A stretch of DNA of 7,033 nucleotides, taken from NCBI GenBank assembly GCA_938021455.1, contig CALIGP010000396.1, positions 1-7,033 of the forward strand. The letters run 5' to 3'. The position numbers and the translations under genes were made by a program. The notes beneath the pieces were generated by a model. That model was given only the letters and a program-made list of their open reading frames with translations. It made no database searches and had not been told where the DNA came from. The DNA is from an uncultured Lewinella sp. GTDB lineage: Bacteria; Bacteroidota; Bacteroidia; Chitinophagales; Saprospiraceae. Shown piece by piece: positions 1 through 6,801 of the stretch. Numbering within the stretch: the first letter of the stretch is position 1; each line of letters opens with the position of its first letter.

Positions 1-115
1 AGAAGTAGCTCCTCTGTGCCTATGGCAGTTAAAATTCTGCTGCTCTCGGTTAAAACATGCTTGGTTATAGCGCGTATTTTGGTTTAATTTCTAGGTTGTA
101 CTGTTAAGACAAACC

Positions 116-119
116 GAGG
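116..119 (+). promoter_or_regulatory. Candidate Shine-Dalgarno site for the DUF5107-TPR gene
   Basis: GAGG lies six bases before the ATG at 126. It supports that ATG as the start, as does the clean signal peptide that begins there. The other starts in the window lack an obvious purine-rich site, which is common in Bacteroidota. Confidence 0.4.
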
Positions 120-125
120 CACACC

Positions 126-3100
126 ATGAAAAGAACATTTCTACTCCTAATATGCTCCATTATTTCACTCTGTTCCTTTTCTCAGGTAAGGGTTTATGAA
201 GGCACGGAGGTGATCCCTACCTATGAAAAAGGGGCAGATGAAGTCAGTCCGCTCTTTTACACTGGCAGGAGCGTACAGGGGGCGCAGGGAAAAGTGTACC
301 CCTATCCATCCCAGACCAAACTAGGGGATTCATTAGTTGACGTGAGCTATGAAATGGTGTACCTGGAAAATGAATACATCCGGGTAAAAGTGCTTCCGGC
401 ATTTGGCGGTCGCTTATTCTCCGCCATCGATAAAACCAACGGGCACGAGCTGTTTCATACGAACAGTGTGATCAAGCCAGACCTAATCGGAACGCTCGGC
501 GCCTGGGTATCCGGCGGCATCGAGTGGTGCTTCCCTCATCATCACCGAACCTCGACGATGATGAAGAGTGATTATCGAATGATCGAGAATGCGGATGGCA
601 GTGCTACCGTATGGATTGGTGAGACGGAAAAAACGCGCGATATGCGTGGCGTGATTGGGATGACGCTTCGACCCGGCAAATCTTATATCGAAGTCGATTA
701 CCGAATTAATAATACCAATACAATAACTACCACTTTTCTTTTTTGGGCTAACGTAGCCATAACGGCCAACGATGACTTTCGAACGTTTTGGCCGCCGAGC
801 CAGGAGATAGGGGTGTTTCATAATAACAATAGTTTTGTACAATGGCCAGTCTCCACCGAAACGCCCAGCTACGGAAGGACGAGTTACGGGGCGGGGACGG
901 ATCTTACCTGGTGGAGAAACCATCCCAACCCCGTTTCCTTTTTTATGTGGGACATTAAAGAGGGCTTTATCGGTGGATATGATTACGGACAGCAAGCGGG
1001 AACCGTACACGTTGGAGATGTACACGAAAACAATGCATCGAAACTATGGCAATTCGGTCCGGGATTACAGGGACAGAACGCCAGAAGAAAGCTGACCGAT
1101 GACGGGAAAGCCTATGTAGAATTAATGACAGGGACCTTTTCTAATAATCAGCCCGACTATAGCTGGATTTTGCCCCATTCGGTTAAGGATGCCAAAAATT
1201 TCTGGTATCCTATCCGGGATTTAGAGGTCGTTAAAAATTCTACAACTGATGCTTCCGTTACGCTACAAATGCGAAATGAAAAGACCATTTTTTATGGCTT
1301 TAATACCACATCGAAGTTCGAAAATGCGAAGGTGGTTTTAACGTCAGGCGAGGAGGTTTTGGTGGAGAAAACCATCAATATTGATCCCGCAAATCCCTTT
1401 ACGGAAACCTATGAAAGCCGTACCTCCGTGGATGAATATCAATTGTTTGTTGCCATTCAGGACCGCGAGGGTAGGGAGCTGGTTTCCTACCGTCCCTATA
1501 AACTGAAGCATCCGGAATTGCCGGAAGCTCAGGAAAGAGTAAAGGCCCCGGAAGAAATAGCAAGCGTTGAAGACCTTTACCTGGCGGGGCGTTTTGTGGA
1601 GCAGTTTAGTCGACCGGGAAAAAACCCGGACGACTACTATCTAGCGGCATTAGAAAAGTCTCCTAATGATTATCGGACCAACATCGCGATGGGCCAACGT
1701 CGGTTAGGCCAACTGAAATATAAGGAAGCTCTTCGTTATTTACAGCGGGCGGCCGACAAGCTGAAAATTAAATATTACCAGCCAAAGGAAGGAGAACTCT
1801 ACTACTATCTGGGGATGACACATAAAGCTTTAGGGCAAGAGGAAAAAGCCTACGCTAATTTTGGAAGAGCTACCTGGTATTATGAGTGGTTTTCTGCGGC
1901 CAATTATCAATTAGCCCAAATAGAAAGTAAAAAGGGGGATTTCGAAAAATCGCTGGAGTATATCAAAGAAGCCTACTCTACCAACAACCGCGACGGTCGG
2001 ATCGTAATTCATTACGCCAGTCTCTTACGGCAATCAGGCAGGAATAAAGAGGCGGTTTCTCTGATGACGGATTTACTCGCTTACGATCCGCTAAACTTTA
2101 CCGCGCTGTATGAGAAAGGGTTAGCGGAAGGAAATGGCTCAATGGCCCAATGGCATAAGAGTATGCAAGATTTGGAGAATAACTATTTGGAAATCGCTAC
2201 GCATTATTTAAATACGGGCCTTTATGAAGATGGGATAGCGTTGCTATCGTCAATGGAGAAACCTAAGAGCCCTTTAGTCGGATACTACCTGTCCTATTTT
2301 CAAGCGGTGTCAGGCAATGAGGCAGCCGCCAGGAATACCTTGCTGCAGATCGGTAAAACAACTTCTCTGGATTATACTTTCCCGTACCGTCCGGAAACGG
2401 AAACGGTTTTGCAGAAAGCGATAGAACTAAATCCTCAAGACGTTACGGGGCTTTATTTATTAGGTAACCTCTTGTATGACCATCGACCGAAAGAGGCGAT
2501 GGAGGCGTGGCAGGCATCGGCTAACATCGACAATAGCATTCCAATGGTTCCGCGTAACCTGGCTTTCGGCGCATTCTATTCAGATAAAAATCCCGAGCAA
2601 GCGATTGACTATATCACCCAGGCCATTTCGCTTGATCATTCAAATCCGCTATGGTATTCTGAGTTGTCTAAGTATTATGATGAGTCGGATGCCGATTTTA
2701 GAGATAACCTGGACGTTCTACGAAAGAATTTAGCGATTGTCAAAAAAGACGTAACGGCTCCCAAAACATACGTTGAGTTATTGAACCTGAGTGGCGACTA
2801 TGATGAAGCCATCCAGTTTTTGGACGATCACCACTTCAGGACCTGGGAAGGCGGCCGGGGAACCTACTGGGCCTACGTAGACGCCCATACGTTGAAGGCC
2901 AGAGAATTAATGAGAAAGAAAGATTTTTCAATGGCCATTAGCCATCTGGAAAGAGCGATGGAATATCCTGAAAACCTGGAAGTGGGTAAGCCGACGCACG
3001 ATGAGAAGAATGCGATGATCCATTATTTCTTAGGAGAAGCTTATGCACAAATGGGTAATGATGAACGAGCTAAGGAAGCCTACCAAAAAAGCGCCGGGGC

Positions 3101-3422
3101 AGAAAATGGTCGTAATATGTATGACCTTGTCTACTATCAAGCAAAATCAAAAGAGCAGTTGGGACAAGTTGCCGAGGCACAAAAAATGTTCGAAGAGCTA
3201 ATAGAACGGGCCCGTCTTCAACGAAATAAGGGCACCGATAATACACTCGTTGCCGTAGAAGAAGCATCCGCCACCAATAAGAAAGCCGTTTCTAATTCCT
3301 ACTACCTGGAAGCACTCGGCAATATGGGCTTGGGCCGGGAGGAAGAAGCACAGAAGTTACTCAATGAGGCGCTGAAGGTTTATAAGAACCATTTATGGGC
3401 TAATAAGTGGAAGGCGATATGA
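126..3422 (+). CDS. Secreted DUF5107 domain protein with C-terminal TPR repeats
   Basis: The 1098-residue product starts with a signal peptide (residues 1-19 or 20, hydrophobic core LLLICSIISL, ending SFSQ), so it should be exported. Residues about 36-365 match my knowledge of DUF5107, a beta-sandwich domain resembling aldose epimerases. Seen there are ENEYIRVKVLPAFGGRL (81-97), GGIEWCFPHHH (130-140), WPPS (222-225), GTVHVGD (292-298) and YVELMTGTFS (330-339). A probable beta-rich linker follows (about 366-465). From about 480 to the end are helix pairs of TPR type, for example at 555-585, 592-620, 772-800, 965-990 and 1057-1087, with the usual G/Y/A/P spacing. Known relatives are widespread in Bacteroidota, often near carbohydrate-use genes, but I know of no settled activity. 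By inference it binds or modifies a sugar while the TPR part holds partners. The frame is intact. No co-transcribed neighbour is visible: the next genes are on the opposite strand. Confidence 0.9.
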   Translation: MKRTFLLLICSIISLCSFSQVRVYEGTEVIPTYEKGADEVSPLFYTGRSVQGAQGKVYPYPSQTKLGDSLVDVSYEMVYLENEYIRVKVLPAFGGRLFSAIDKTNGHELFHTNSVIKPDLIGTLGAWVSGGIEWCFPHHHRTSTMMKSDYRMIENADGSATVWIGETEKTRDMRGVIGMTLRPGKSYIEVDYRINNTNTITTTFLFWANVAITANDDFRTFWPPSQEIGVFHNNNSFVQWPVSTETPSYGRTSYGAGTDLTWWRNHPNPVSFFMWDIKEGFIGGYDYGQQAGTVHVGDVHENNASKLWQFGPGLQGQNARRKLTDDGKAYVELMTGTFSNNQPDYSWILPHSVKDAKNFWYPIRDLEVVKNSTTDASVTLQMRNEKTIFYGFNTTSKFENAKVVLTSGEEVLVEKTINIDPANPFTETYESRTSVDEYQLFVAIQDREGRELVSYRPYKLKHPELPEAQERVKAPEEIASVEDLYLAGRFVEQFSRPGKNPDDYYLAALEKSPNDYRTNIAMGQRRLGQLKYKEALRYLQRAADKLKIKYYQPKEGELYYYLGMTHKALGQEEKAYANFGRATWYYEWFSAANYQLAQIESKKGDFEKSLEYIKEAYSTNNRDGRIVIHYASLLRQSGRNKEAVSLMTDLLAYDPLNFTALYEKGLAEGNGSMAQWHKSMQDLENNYLEIATHYLNTGLYEDGIALLSSMEKPKSPLVGYYLSYFQAVSGNEAAARNTLLQIGKTTSLDYTFPYRPETETVLQKAIELNPQDVTGLYLLGNLLYDHRPKEAMEAWQASANIDNSIPMVPRNLAFGAFYSDKNPEQAIDYITQAISLDHSNPLWYSELSKYYDESDADFRDNLDVLRKNLAIVKKDVTAPKTYVELLNLSGDYDEAIQFLDDHHFRTWEGGRGTYWAYVDAHTLKARELMRKKDFSMAISHLERAMEYPENLEVGKPTHDEKNAMIHYFLGEAYAQMGNDERAKEAYQKSAGAENGRNMYDLVYYQAKSKEQLGQVAEAQKMFEELIERARLQRNKGTDNTLVAVEEASATNKKAVSNSYYLEALGNMGLGREEEAQKLLNEALKVYKNHLWANKWKAI

Positions 3423-3493
3423 ATTGACGGCCGAATAGTGGGGTGAAATCGCTCGGAGTTGGGCGCGGCCGCAGGTGCAATGAATGGAAGAAG

Positions 3494-3534
3494 GAGCAAG
3501 GGTAGGATTACTCCCTGCTCAGTAAACTTTTCTT
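3494..3534 (+). terminator. Candidate rho-independent terminator of the DUF5107-TPR gene
   Basis: About 70 bases past the stop, GAGCA-a-GGG (3494-3502, one bulged A) pairs with CCCTGCTC (3513-3520) around a ten-base loop. A T-rich stretch, ACTTTTCTT (3526-3534), follows. Orientation and position suit the plus-strand gene. The bulge and the few bases between stem and T-run keep confidence modest. Confidence 0.4.
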
Positions 3535-3669
3535 GGCACCTGCGTTTGCGCCAAAAAAACCACTACTACCGAAGGATCGCCCTCCAACCAGAGTCCAAGG
3601 GGTAAATCGATAAAGGCTTTCCTTCAGGAAGCATACGAATTAATAGGGTTTTAGGTGTTTATTTCTGGA

Positions 3670-3697
3670 CCGGGGAAGCGCAACCGCGCTTTCCCGG
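3670..3697. terminator. Strong 12-bp hairpin in the convergent region, possible terminator
   Basis: CCGGGGAAGCGC (3670-3681) pairs with GCGCTTTCCCGG (3686-3697) over 12 positions with one G-T wobble and a four-base AACC loop. On the plus strand it is followed by CTTCCTTTTG, a weak T-tract. The minus-strand side has no T-run. It may be a second terminator for the plus-strand gene or a two-way barrier between converging transcripts. A dispersed hairpin repeat is the alternative. Confidence 0.45.
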
Positions 3698-3788
3698 CTT
3701 CCTTTTGTAGTGTAGACCTATTCCCGCTCCTTTGCAGGAACTTCTCTCTACGACCGATTAGCGCGCTGGCTGGGCGTAATGCTGATGA

Positions 3789-3899
3789 TCAGCTACGTCT
3801 CCGCCAAACAAGCAGACCCCACCCTAAAGCGGCAATGACCCCCACCAGAATTATCCAACGAAAGTTGAAGGGCCGAAAGGGGCGCTGCCATAGTGGCCT
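3789..3899 (-). other. In-frame transmembrane tail coded just past the stop of the YHYH remnant
   Basis: Directly after the TGA at 3902-3900, and in the same frame, 36 sense codons run to a second TGA at 3791-3789. They begin RPLWQRPFRPF, continue as a hydrophobic helix of about 20 residues (core IILVGVIAALGWGLLVW) and end RRRS. This is the shape of a C-terminal membrane anchor with a basic cytoplasmic end. It has no start codon of its own. The likeliest reading is that it was the original C-terminus of the broken YHYH gene, cut off by a nonsense mutation. It could instead be the leftover 3' end of another gene. The intact paralogue upstream has no such tail. Confidence 0.45.
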
Positions 3900-4177
3900 T
3901 CATTGGGCCCAGGCTCCATAATAACAGTCTAGGAGTTCGTTGTTGGCCAGGGGCATTACGTGGTAGTGGTATCCTCGGGTTTCGTCGTAGTGTCCCCGGC
4001 AGTCGTCAAGGTCGGTAGGTTCGTTGCCGTTGGCATCGAGTTGGGCGTAGAGCCCGTGCCCGTCCATCGCTGATACCAAGTGGCTTCATCGCAGAAAGAA
4101 TCATCGTCATTGCAGGAGGTGATCATTAAGACTGCGCAAAGCGAGAGTAGCCCGAAGCTGTACTTCAGATATTTCAT
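3900..4177 (-). pseudogene. Broken second YHYH-domain lipoprotein gene (internal deletion and frameshift)
   Basis: The 5' part, from the ATG at 4177, encodes a lipoprotein signal (MKYLKYSFGLL..., lipobox ITSC with Cys at residue 22) followed by NDDDSFCDEATWYQ. This parallels CNDDDDVCPTLTWFQ in the intact gene at 4924-6015. Right after TWYQ the frame changes. In the -1-shifted frame, 4070-3900 encodes AMDGHGLYAQLDANGNE, then LDDCRG, RGYHYHV and a stop after GAWAQ, closely matching the last 57 residues of the intact protein. By that alignment about 270 codons are missing and the join is out of frame. Read without the shift, it gives a 73-residue peptide with a Thr-rich tail ending at 3956, which is unlikely to be functional though it could still be exported. 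The gene starts 23 bases after the 212-residue gene. A TTG at 4204 would extend it by nine residues, but the ATG gives a cleaner signal peptide. It is very probably inactive. Confidence 0.85.
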
Positions 4178-4200
4178 CAGGTAATTTTTTAGACGGTGTA

Positions 4201-4839
4201 TCAAATAGTTGTGTGGGATAAAGGTTGCTTTCGGAAACGAGCGAGAAAGACCAGTAAGCTCGCCAGGCCAACAACTGAAAGTAGTAGTATTGGTAGTAGA
4301 TACCCCGCCTTTTCACCCGACTCAGCGAGTACGAAATGGGTTCCGCTTATCTCCAGCGTAGCGGAATGCCCGTTGTCATCGTTCAGCACGAACTGCTTGC
4401 GGTCAAAGCCTTCCTTGACGAGGTACAGCGCACTCTGGTTGTGGGAAATATTGCTGAAGGCGGCGTTACGGACCATTACTGACGTAATCTCCTTCGGCAG
4501 ACCAGTAAGTTGAAAAGTCGCCGTCGTTTCGTGGCCCAGTTTTACCATGCCGTCCTTCAGCGCTGTTACCGTTCCGTCGTTAAACCGAAGGATGATTTCT
4601 TTCTGCAGATGCTCATTGACGAGCTCCCGAAACTCCTCCGGGGTAGCGTAGGCCGATTCACCGAAGCGGGCTTCCACTTCGTACTCGAAGGCCGTGAGCG
4701 AAGCCCGGATTTGTAGCACCCATTCGTTCTCTCCTTTCTCCGCCAGAATAGTGGAGGAAAGGTCGGGCTGGTGGGCGTAGGCACTTAGCGATAAGCAAAG
4801 CAAACCCAGTAAAGTGGAGAGTTTCTTGGCGACTTTCAT
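4201..4839 (-). CDS. Exported protein with C-terminal membrane anchor, predicted N-terminal His
   Basis: The 212-residue product has a signal peptide (residues 1-22, ending SAYA), a soluble part at about 23-176, one transmembrane helix at about 179-201, and a short basic tail (RFRKQ). It should sit in the periplasm on the inner membrane. I do not recognise a named family. If signal peptidase cuts after AYA, the mature chain begins HQPD. An exposed N-terminal His is used by copper-binding proteins such as CopC and the histidine-brace enzymes, but that parallel rests on one residue. Other histidines are at 103, 133, 158 and 168. The segment NAAFSNISHNQSALYLV (125-141) looks like a structured beta region. 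The gene lies between an intact and a broken YHYH gene on the same strand, with gaps of 84 and 23 bases, so an operon is likely. I see no strong Shine-Dalgarno site. The start is set by the signal peptide. Confidence 0.85.
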   Translation of the reverse strand: MKVAKKLSTLLGLLCLSLSAYAHQPDLSSTILAEKGENEWVLQIRASLTAFEYEVEARFGESAYATPEEFRELVNEHLQKEIILRFNDGTVTALKDGMVKLGHETTATFQLTGLPKEITSVMVRNAAFSNISHNQSALYLVKEGFDRKQFVLNDDNGHSATLEISGTHFVLAESGEKAGYLLPILLLSVVGLASLLVFLARFRKQPLSHTTI

Positions 4840-4872
4840 GAAATGGAATTTTACGGTTTAAGAATGCCGCTG

Positions 4873-4900
4873 TCAGACCTGACCTTCCGATCAGGTTTGA
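4873..4900 (-). promoter_or_regulatory. Hairpin between the YHYH gene and the 212-residue gene
   Basis: TCAGACCTGA (4873-4882) and TCAGGTTTGA (4891-4900) are inverted copies with one mismatch and an eight-base loop. They lie in the 84-base gap between two genes transcribed leftward. No T-run follows on the minus strand, so full termination is unlikely. It could stabilise the upstream mRNA end or lower expression of the downstream genes. Confidence 0.4.
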
Positions 4901-4923
4901 CCGCGGGAGATGGAGAATTTCTA

Positions 4924-6015
4924 CTAATTAATGACGTAAGCTCCCTGCAGGCAATTGATAAAGTTGTTGGCACCGGCAGCGTCTACGTGGTAGTGATAAC
5001 CGCGTACATCATCGGTTTGACCCCGGCAATCGTCTAGGCCGGTGGCTTCGTTGCCATTAGCATCAAGCAGGTCATAAATGGCATGGCCGTCCATGGCGTA
5101 GCCGATCAGCGGGGCGTGTCCGTCGGGCTGAGCGATGGAGTAACTCAAGCCGGTAGCTGCGTGATAGTGGTAACCCTGGTTGACGTTGATGTGGCCGCCA
5201 GCATCATCAAAAGGGGCCAAAGTATAGGCGCTAAGAATGTTGTTGACCGGCGCGGGTGCGGAAAATTCCACGCCGTTAAGGGCGACGCCCCGGGTGGACG
5301 GGACGGTGCTGCCGGGGCCTCCAGGACCCGTGGCGAAGAAAACAGCGTTGCTTTGTAGTACGGGGGTGACCGGAATCAGGAAGGTAGTGGAGATATCCGT
5401 GATGTAAGAGGGGAGGCACTCCACGCAAAAGTTCCGGTAAGCATCTCCGACGTTTGGATTGGCGGCATTGATGCAGTCATCTTCTGTTTCGGTAACGAAG
5501 ATGTCGCCATTCGCGTCGTACATCTGCCAGGTATTGTCGTTGTAAAAAGAGGCGAGGTTTTCGATGAATTCGCCATCTACATCATAGGCTACGCCGCCTT
5601 CAAGCCAGATGCCGCCCGCGCTTGCGTCGTCGGCGATATTATCCGGGCACCAGGGCCCCATCTCGTGGTCGGTCGGGGCGCTGTTGGAAACGATCTGGTA
5701 GCACTGGGTATTGGTGCCATCGGAAAGGGTACAGGCGACGGTGGTGACCGTAATGTTAGCGTTAGCGGTGGTGAAGTATGCGGCGTCGACGGGGATGACG
5801 GTGCCTGATTCGTCGGTGTCGGTATTGTCCGCTACGTAGCCATCGGGTTGTTCACAGGCGGTAAGGCTTACGTCGGGGTTGCCGAGTCCGTCACCGTCAG
5901 CGTCCTGAAACCAGGTTAGGGTGGGGCAGACGTCATCGTCGTCGTTGCAGGCGGAGAAGGCGGTCAAAATAACCACCATACCGAGGCAGAAAAAGAGAGA
6001 GGGATTATATTTCAT
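4924..6015 (-). CDS. YHYH-domain lipoprotein with MopE-like metal-binding segment
   Basis: The 363-residue product has a lipoprotein-type signal (residues 1-22, ending AFSA, then Cys23). NDDDD follows the Cys, an acidic stretch like the signals that send Bacteroidota lipoproteins to the cell surface. Residues about 34-68 (TWFQDADGDGLGNP, then CEQPDGYVADNTDTDES) fit the putative metal-binding motif known from the MopE copper protein (PF11617), except that the usual NTDCDD end reads NTDTDE here. The C-terminal half is a YHYH domain (PF14240), with GYHYHAA at 281-287, GYAMDGHAIY at 305-314, DDCRG at 328-332 and GYHYHV at 339-344. Cys330 and Cys355 may form a disulfide. The function of YHYH proteins is not settled, but the His/Tyr motifs suggest metal binding. 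It is first in a leftward gene set and diverges from the RidA gene. The lipobox has Phe at -3, which is slightly unusual. Confidence 0.88.
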   Translation of the reverse strand: MKYNPSLFFCLGMVVILTAFSACNDDDDVCPTLTWFQDADGDGLGNPDVSLTACEQPDGYVADNTDTDESGTVIPVDAAYFTTANANITVTTVACTLSDGTNTQCYQIVSNSAPTDHEMGPWCPDNIADDASAGGIWLEGGVAYDVDGEFIENLASFYNDNTWQMYDANGDIFVTETEDDCINAANPNVGDAYRNFCVECLPSYITDISTTFLIPVTPVLQSNAVFFATGPGGPGSTVPSTRGVALNGVEFSAPAPVNNILSAYTLAPFDDAGGHINVNQGYHYHAATGLSYSIAQPDGHAPLIGYAMDGHAIYDLLDANGNEATGLDDCRGQTDDVRGYHYHVDAAGANNFINCLQGAYVIN

Positions 6016-6249
6016 TGGTAAAAGATTAGATCGGGGTACATGCTTGTTTGCAGCTTTTGACCTCGACCCTTAATAAATCCTTTGGGGGGGGAATCATTTT
6101 TTTCATCGAGCTATCCGCCGGTTCGAAGCGGAGCGGAGGCTGGCGGACGGTCTACCCTTTATCCTATTTACCCTATATTTCAGAGGCCAGGCCGCCGTGT
6201 CTTTATCTCACATCAGGCCATGGGTCACACTTTTTAAATTCGAATCACT
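6016..6249. other. Divergent intergenic region between the YHYH and RidA genes
   Basis: These 234 bases must hold the start signals for both flanking genes, which point away from each other. I could not place a clear Bacteroidota promoter (TTTG with TAnnTTTG about 20 bases on) for either. Visible features are a run of eight G at 6084-6091 followed closely by a run of seven T, and a GC-rich inverted repeat at 6114-6147. Open frames reading through here have no coding character. Confidence 0.5.
6114..6147. repeat. GC-rich inverted repeat, possible dispersed intergenic element
   Basis: TCCGCC (6114-6119) and GGCGGA (6142-6147) enclose a 22-base purine-rich core containing AGCGGAGCGGAGG. The style resembles the dyad at 6843-6881 (both have CGGAGG or CGGAGGG next to a TGGCG unit), which suggests two members of a REP-like family. 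Copy number cannot be seen from one window. Confidence 0.3.
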
Positions 6250-6801
6250 ATGGGAAAATCACGCTTCTATCTGTTTACCCTTTTATCCGTCTTTGCACTA
6301 TGTTTTTCCTGTCAAACGCAGGAGTTACCGGAAGCAGACTATGATCCGGAAGCAAGGCTCACCGCGCTTAATATTACCCTGCCCTCACCGCCACAACCTG
6401 TTGCGAACTACGTCAATGGCGTAAGAGCAGGTAACCTGATTTTCCTGGCGGGCAAAGGGCCCAAGCGTGCTGATGGCACGGAGCTGACTGGTAAACTCGG
6501 ACAAGACGTCACCATCGAAGAAGGCTACGAAGGCGCCCGGCTAACGGCGATCAATCAATTATCCGTCCTTAAGGAAATGCTGGGGGATCTGCGAAAGGTG
6601 AAAAGAATCGTCAAGGTATTGGGGATGGTTAACTCCGACCCCAATTTCGTCGAGCAGCCGAAGGTAATCAATGGCTTCTCTGACCTCATGGTGGAGGTCT
6701 TTGGTGATCGGGGCCGCCACGCCCGGGCAGCGGTAGGTATGGCTTCTTTACCTCGGGCCCAAGCCGTGGAAATTGAATTGGTGGTGGAGGTGTATGATTG
6801 A
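6250..6801 (+). CDS. Exported RidA/YjgF family protein (lipoprotein-type signal)
   Basis: Residues about 36-182 are a RidA-type domain, closest to the subfamily with ITLPSPPQPVANYV (42-55) near the start and GRHARAAVGMASLP (155-168) near the end. RidA proteins deaminate reactive enamine/imine intermediates made by PLP enzymes. In E. coli RidA, Arg105 and Glu120 line the ligand pocket. Arg159 and Glu174 here have the same 15-residue spacing, so a working pocket is plausible. Unlike ordinary cytoplasmic RidA, the protein starts with MGKSRFYLFTLLSVFALCFS and then Cys21, which reads as a lipoprotein signal, followed by a short linker (22-35). The lipobox (CFS-C) is not ideal, so plain secretion is possible. 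About 35 residues longer than the bare domain, the excess being this leader. The substrate outside the cytoplasm is unknown. The start is set by the leader. No Shine-Dalgarno site is evident. Confidence 0.88.
   Translation: MGKSRFYLFTLLSVFALCFSCQTQELPEADYDPEARLTALNITLPSPPQPVANYVNGVRAGNLIFLAGKGPKRADGTELTGKLGQDVTIEEGYEGARLTAINQLSVLKEMLGDLRKVKRIVKVLGMVNSDPNFVEQPKVINGFSDLMVEVFGDRGRHARAAVGMASLPRAQAVEIELVVEVYD

Larger units (their letters stand above)
3423..3788. other. Intergenic stretch without a convincing gene
   Basis: This lies between the stop of the DUF5107 gene and the minus-strand YHYH remnant, which point toward each other. I see no ORF with a start, signal peptide or family motif. It holds two hairpins (listed separately), a run of seven A at 3554-3560, and short open stretches on both strands that are no longer than chance would give. 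Its main role is probably termination of the two converging transcripts. Confidence 0.6.

Noticed and set aside
61..92. Possible Bacteroidota promoter (CTTG near 60-63 and TAATTTCT at 85-92)
   Set aside because: The spacing is about right, but the -33 box has one mismatch and the -7 box has two. That is too weak to list as a promoter.
483..1025. Long open frame on the minus strand opposite the DUF5107 domain (180 codons)
   Set aside because: It lies wholly inside a well-supported gene, lacks a signal peptide or family motif, and its composition mirrors the opposite strand.
3522..3654. Short plus-strand open stretch ending KAFLQEAYELIGF, and a minus-strand stretch over the same DNA with LLIRMLPEGKPLSIYPLD
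   Set aside because: Both look mildly protein-like but are short, lie between stop codons, overlap each other, and lack a believable start. They could be decayed gene ends, but chance explains them.
3655..3921. Plus-strand open frame of 88 codons
   Set aside because: It runs through the hairpin at 3670-3697 and antisense to the YHYH remnant and its transmembrane tail. The minus strand gives the recognisable products.
3956..4204. The 82-codon frame as a genuine small lipoprotein with a Thr-rich tail
   Set aside because: Its second half is an out-of-frame reading of a clear YHYH C-terminus, so the Thr-rich tail is a by-product of the frameshift.
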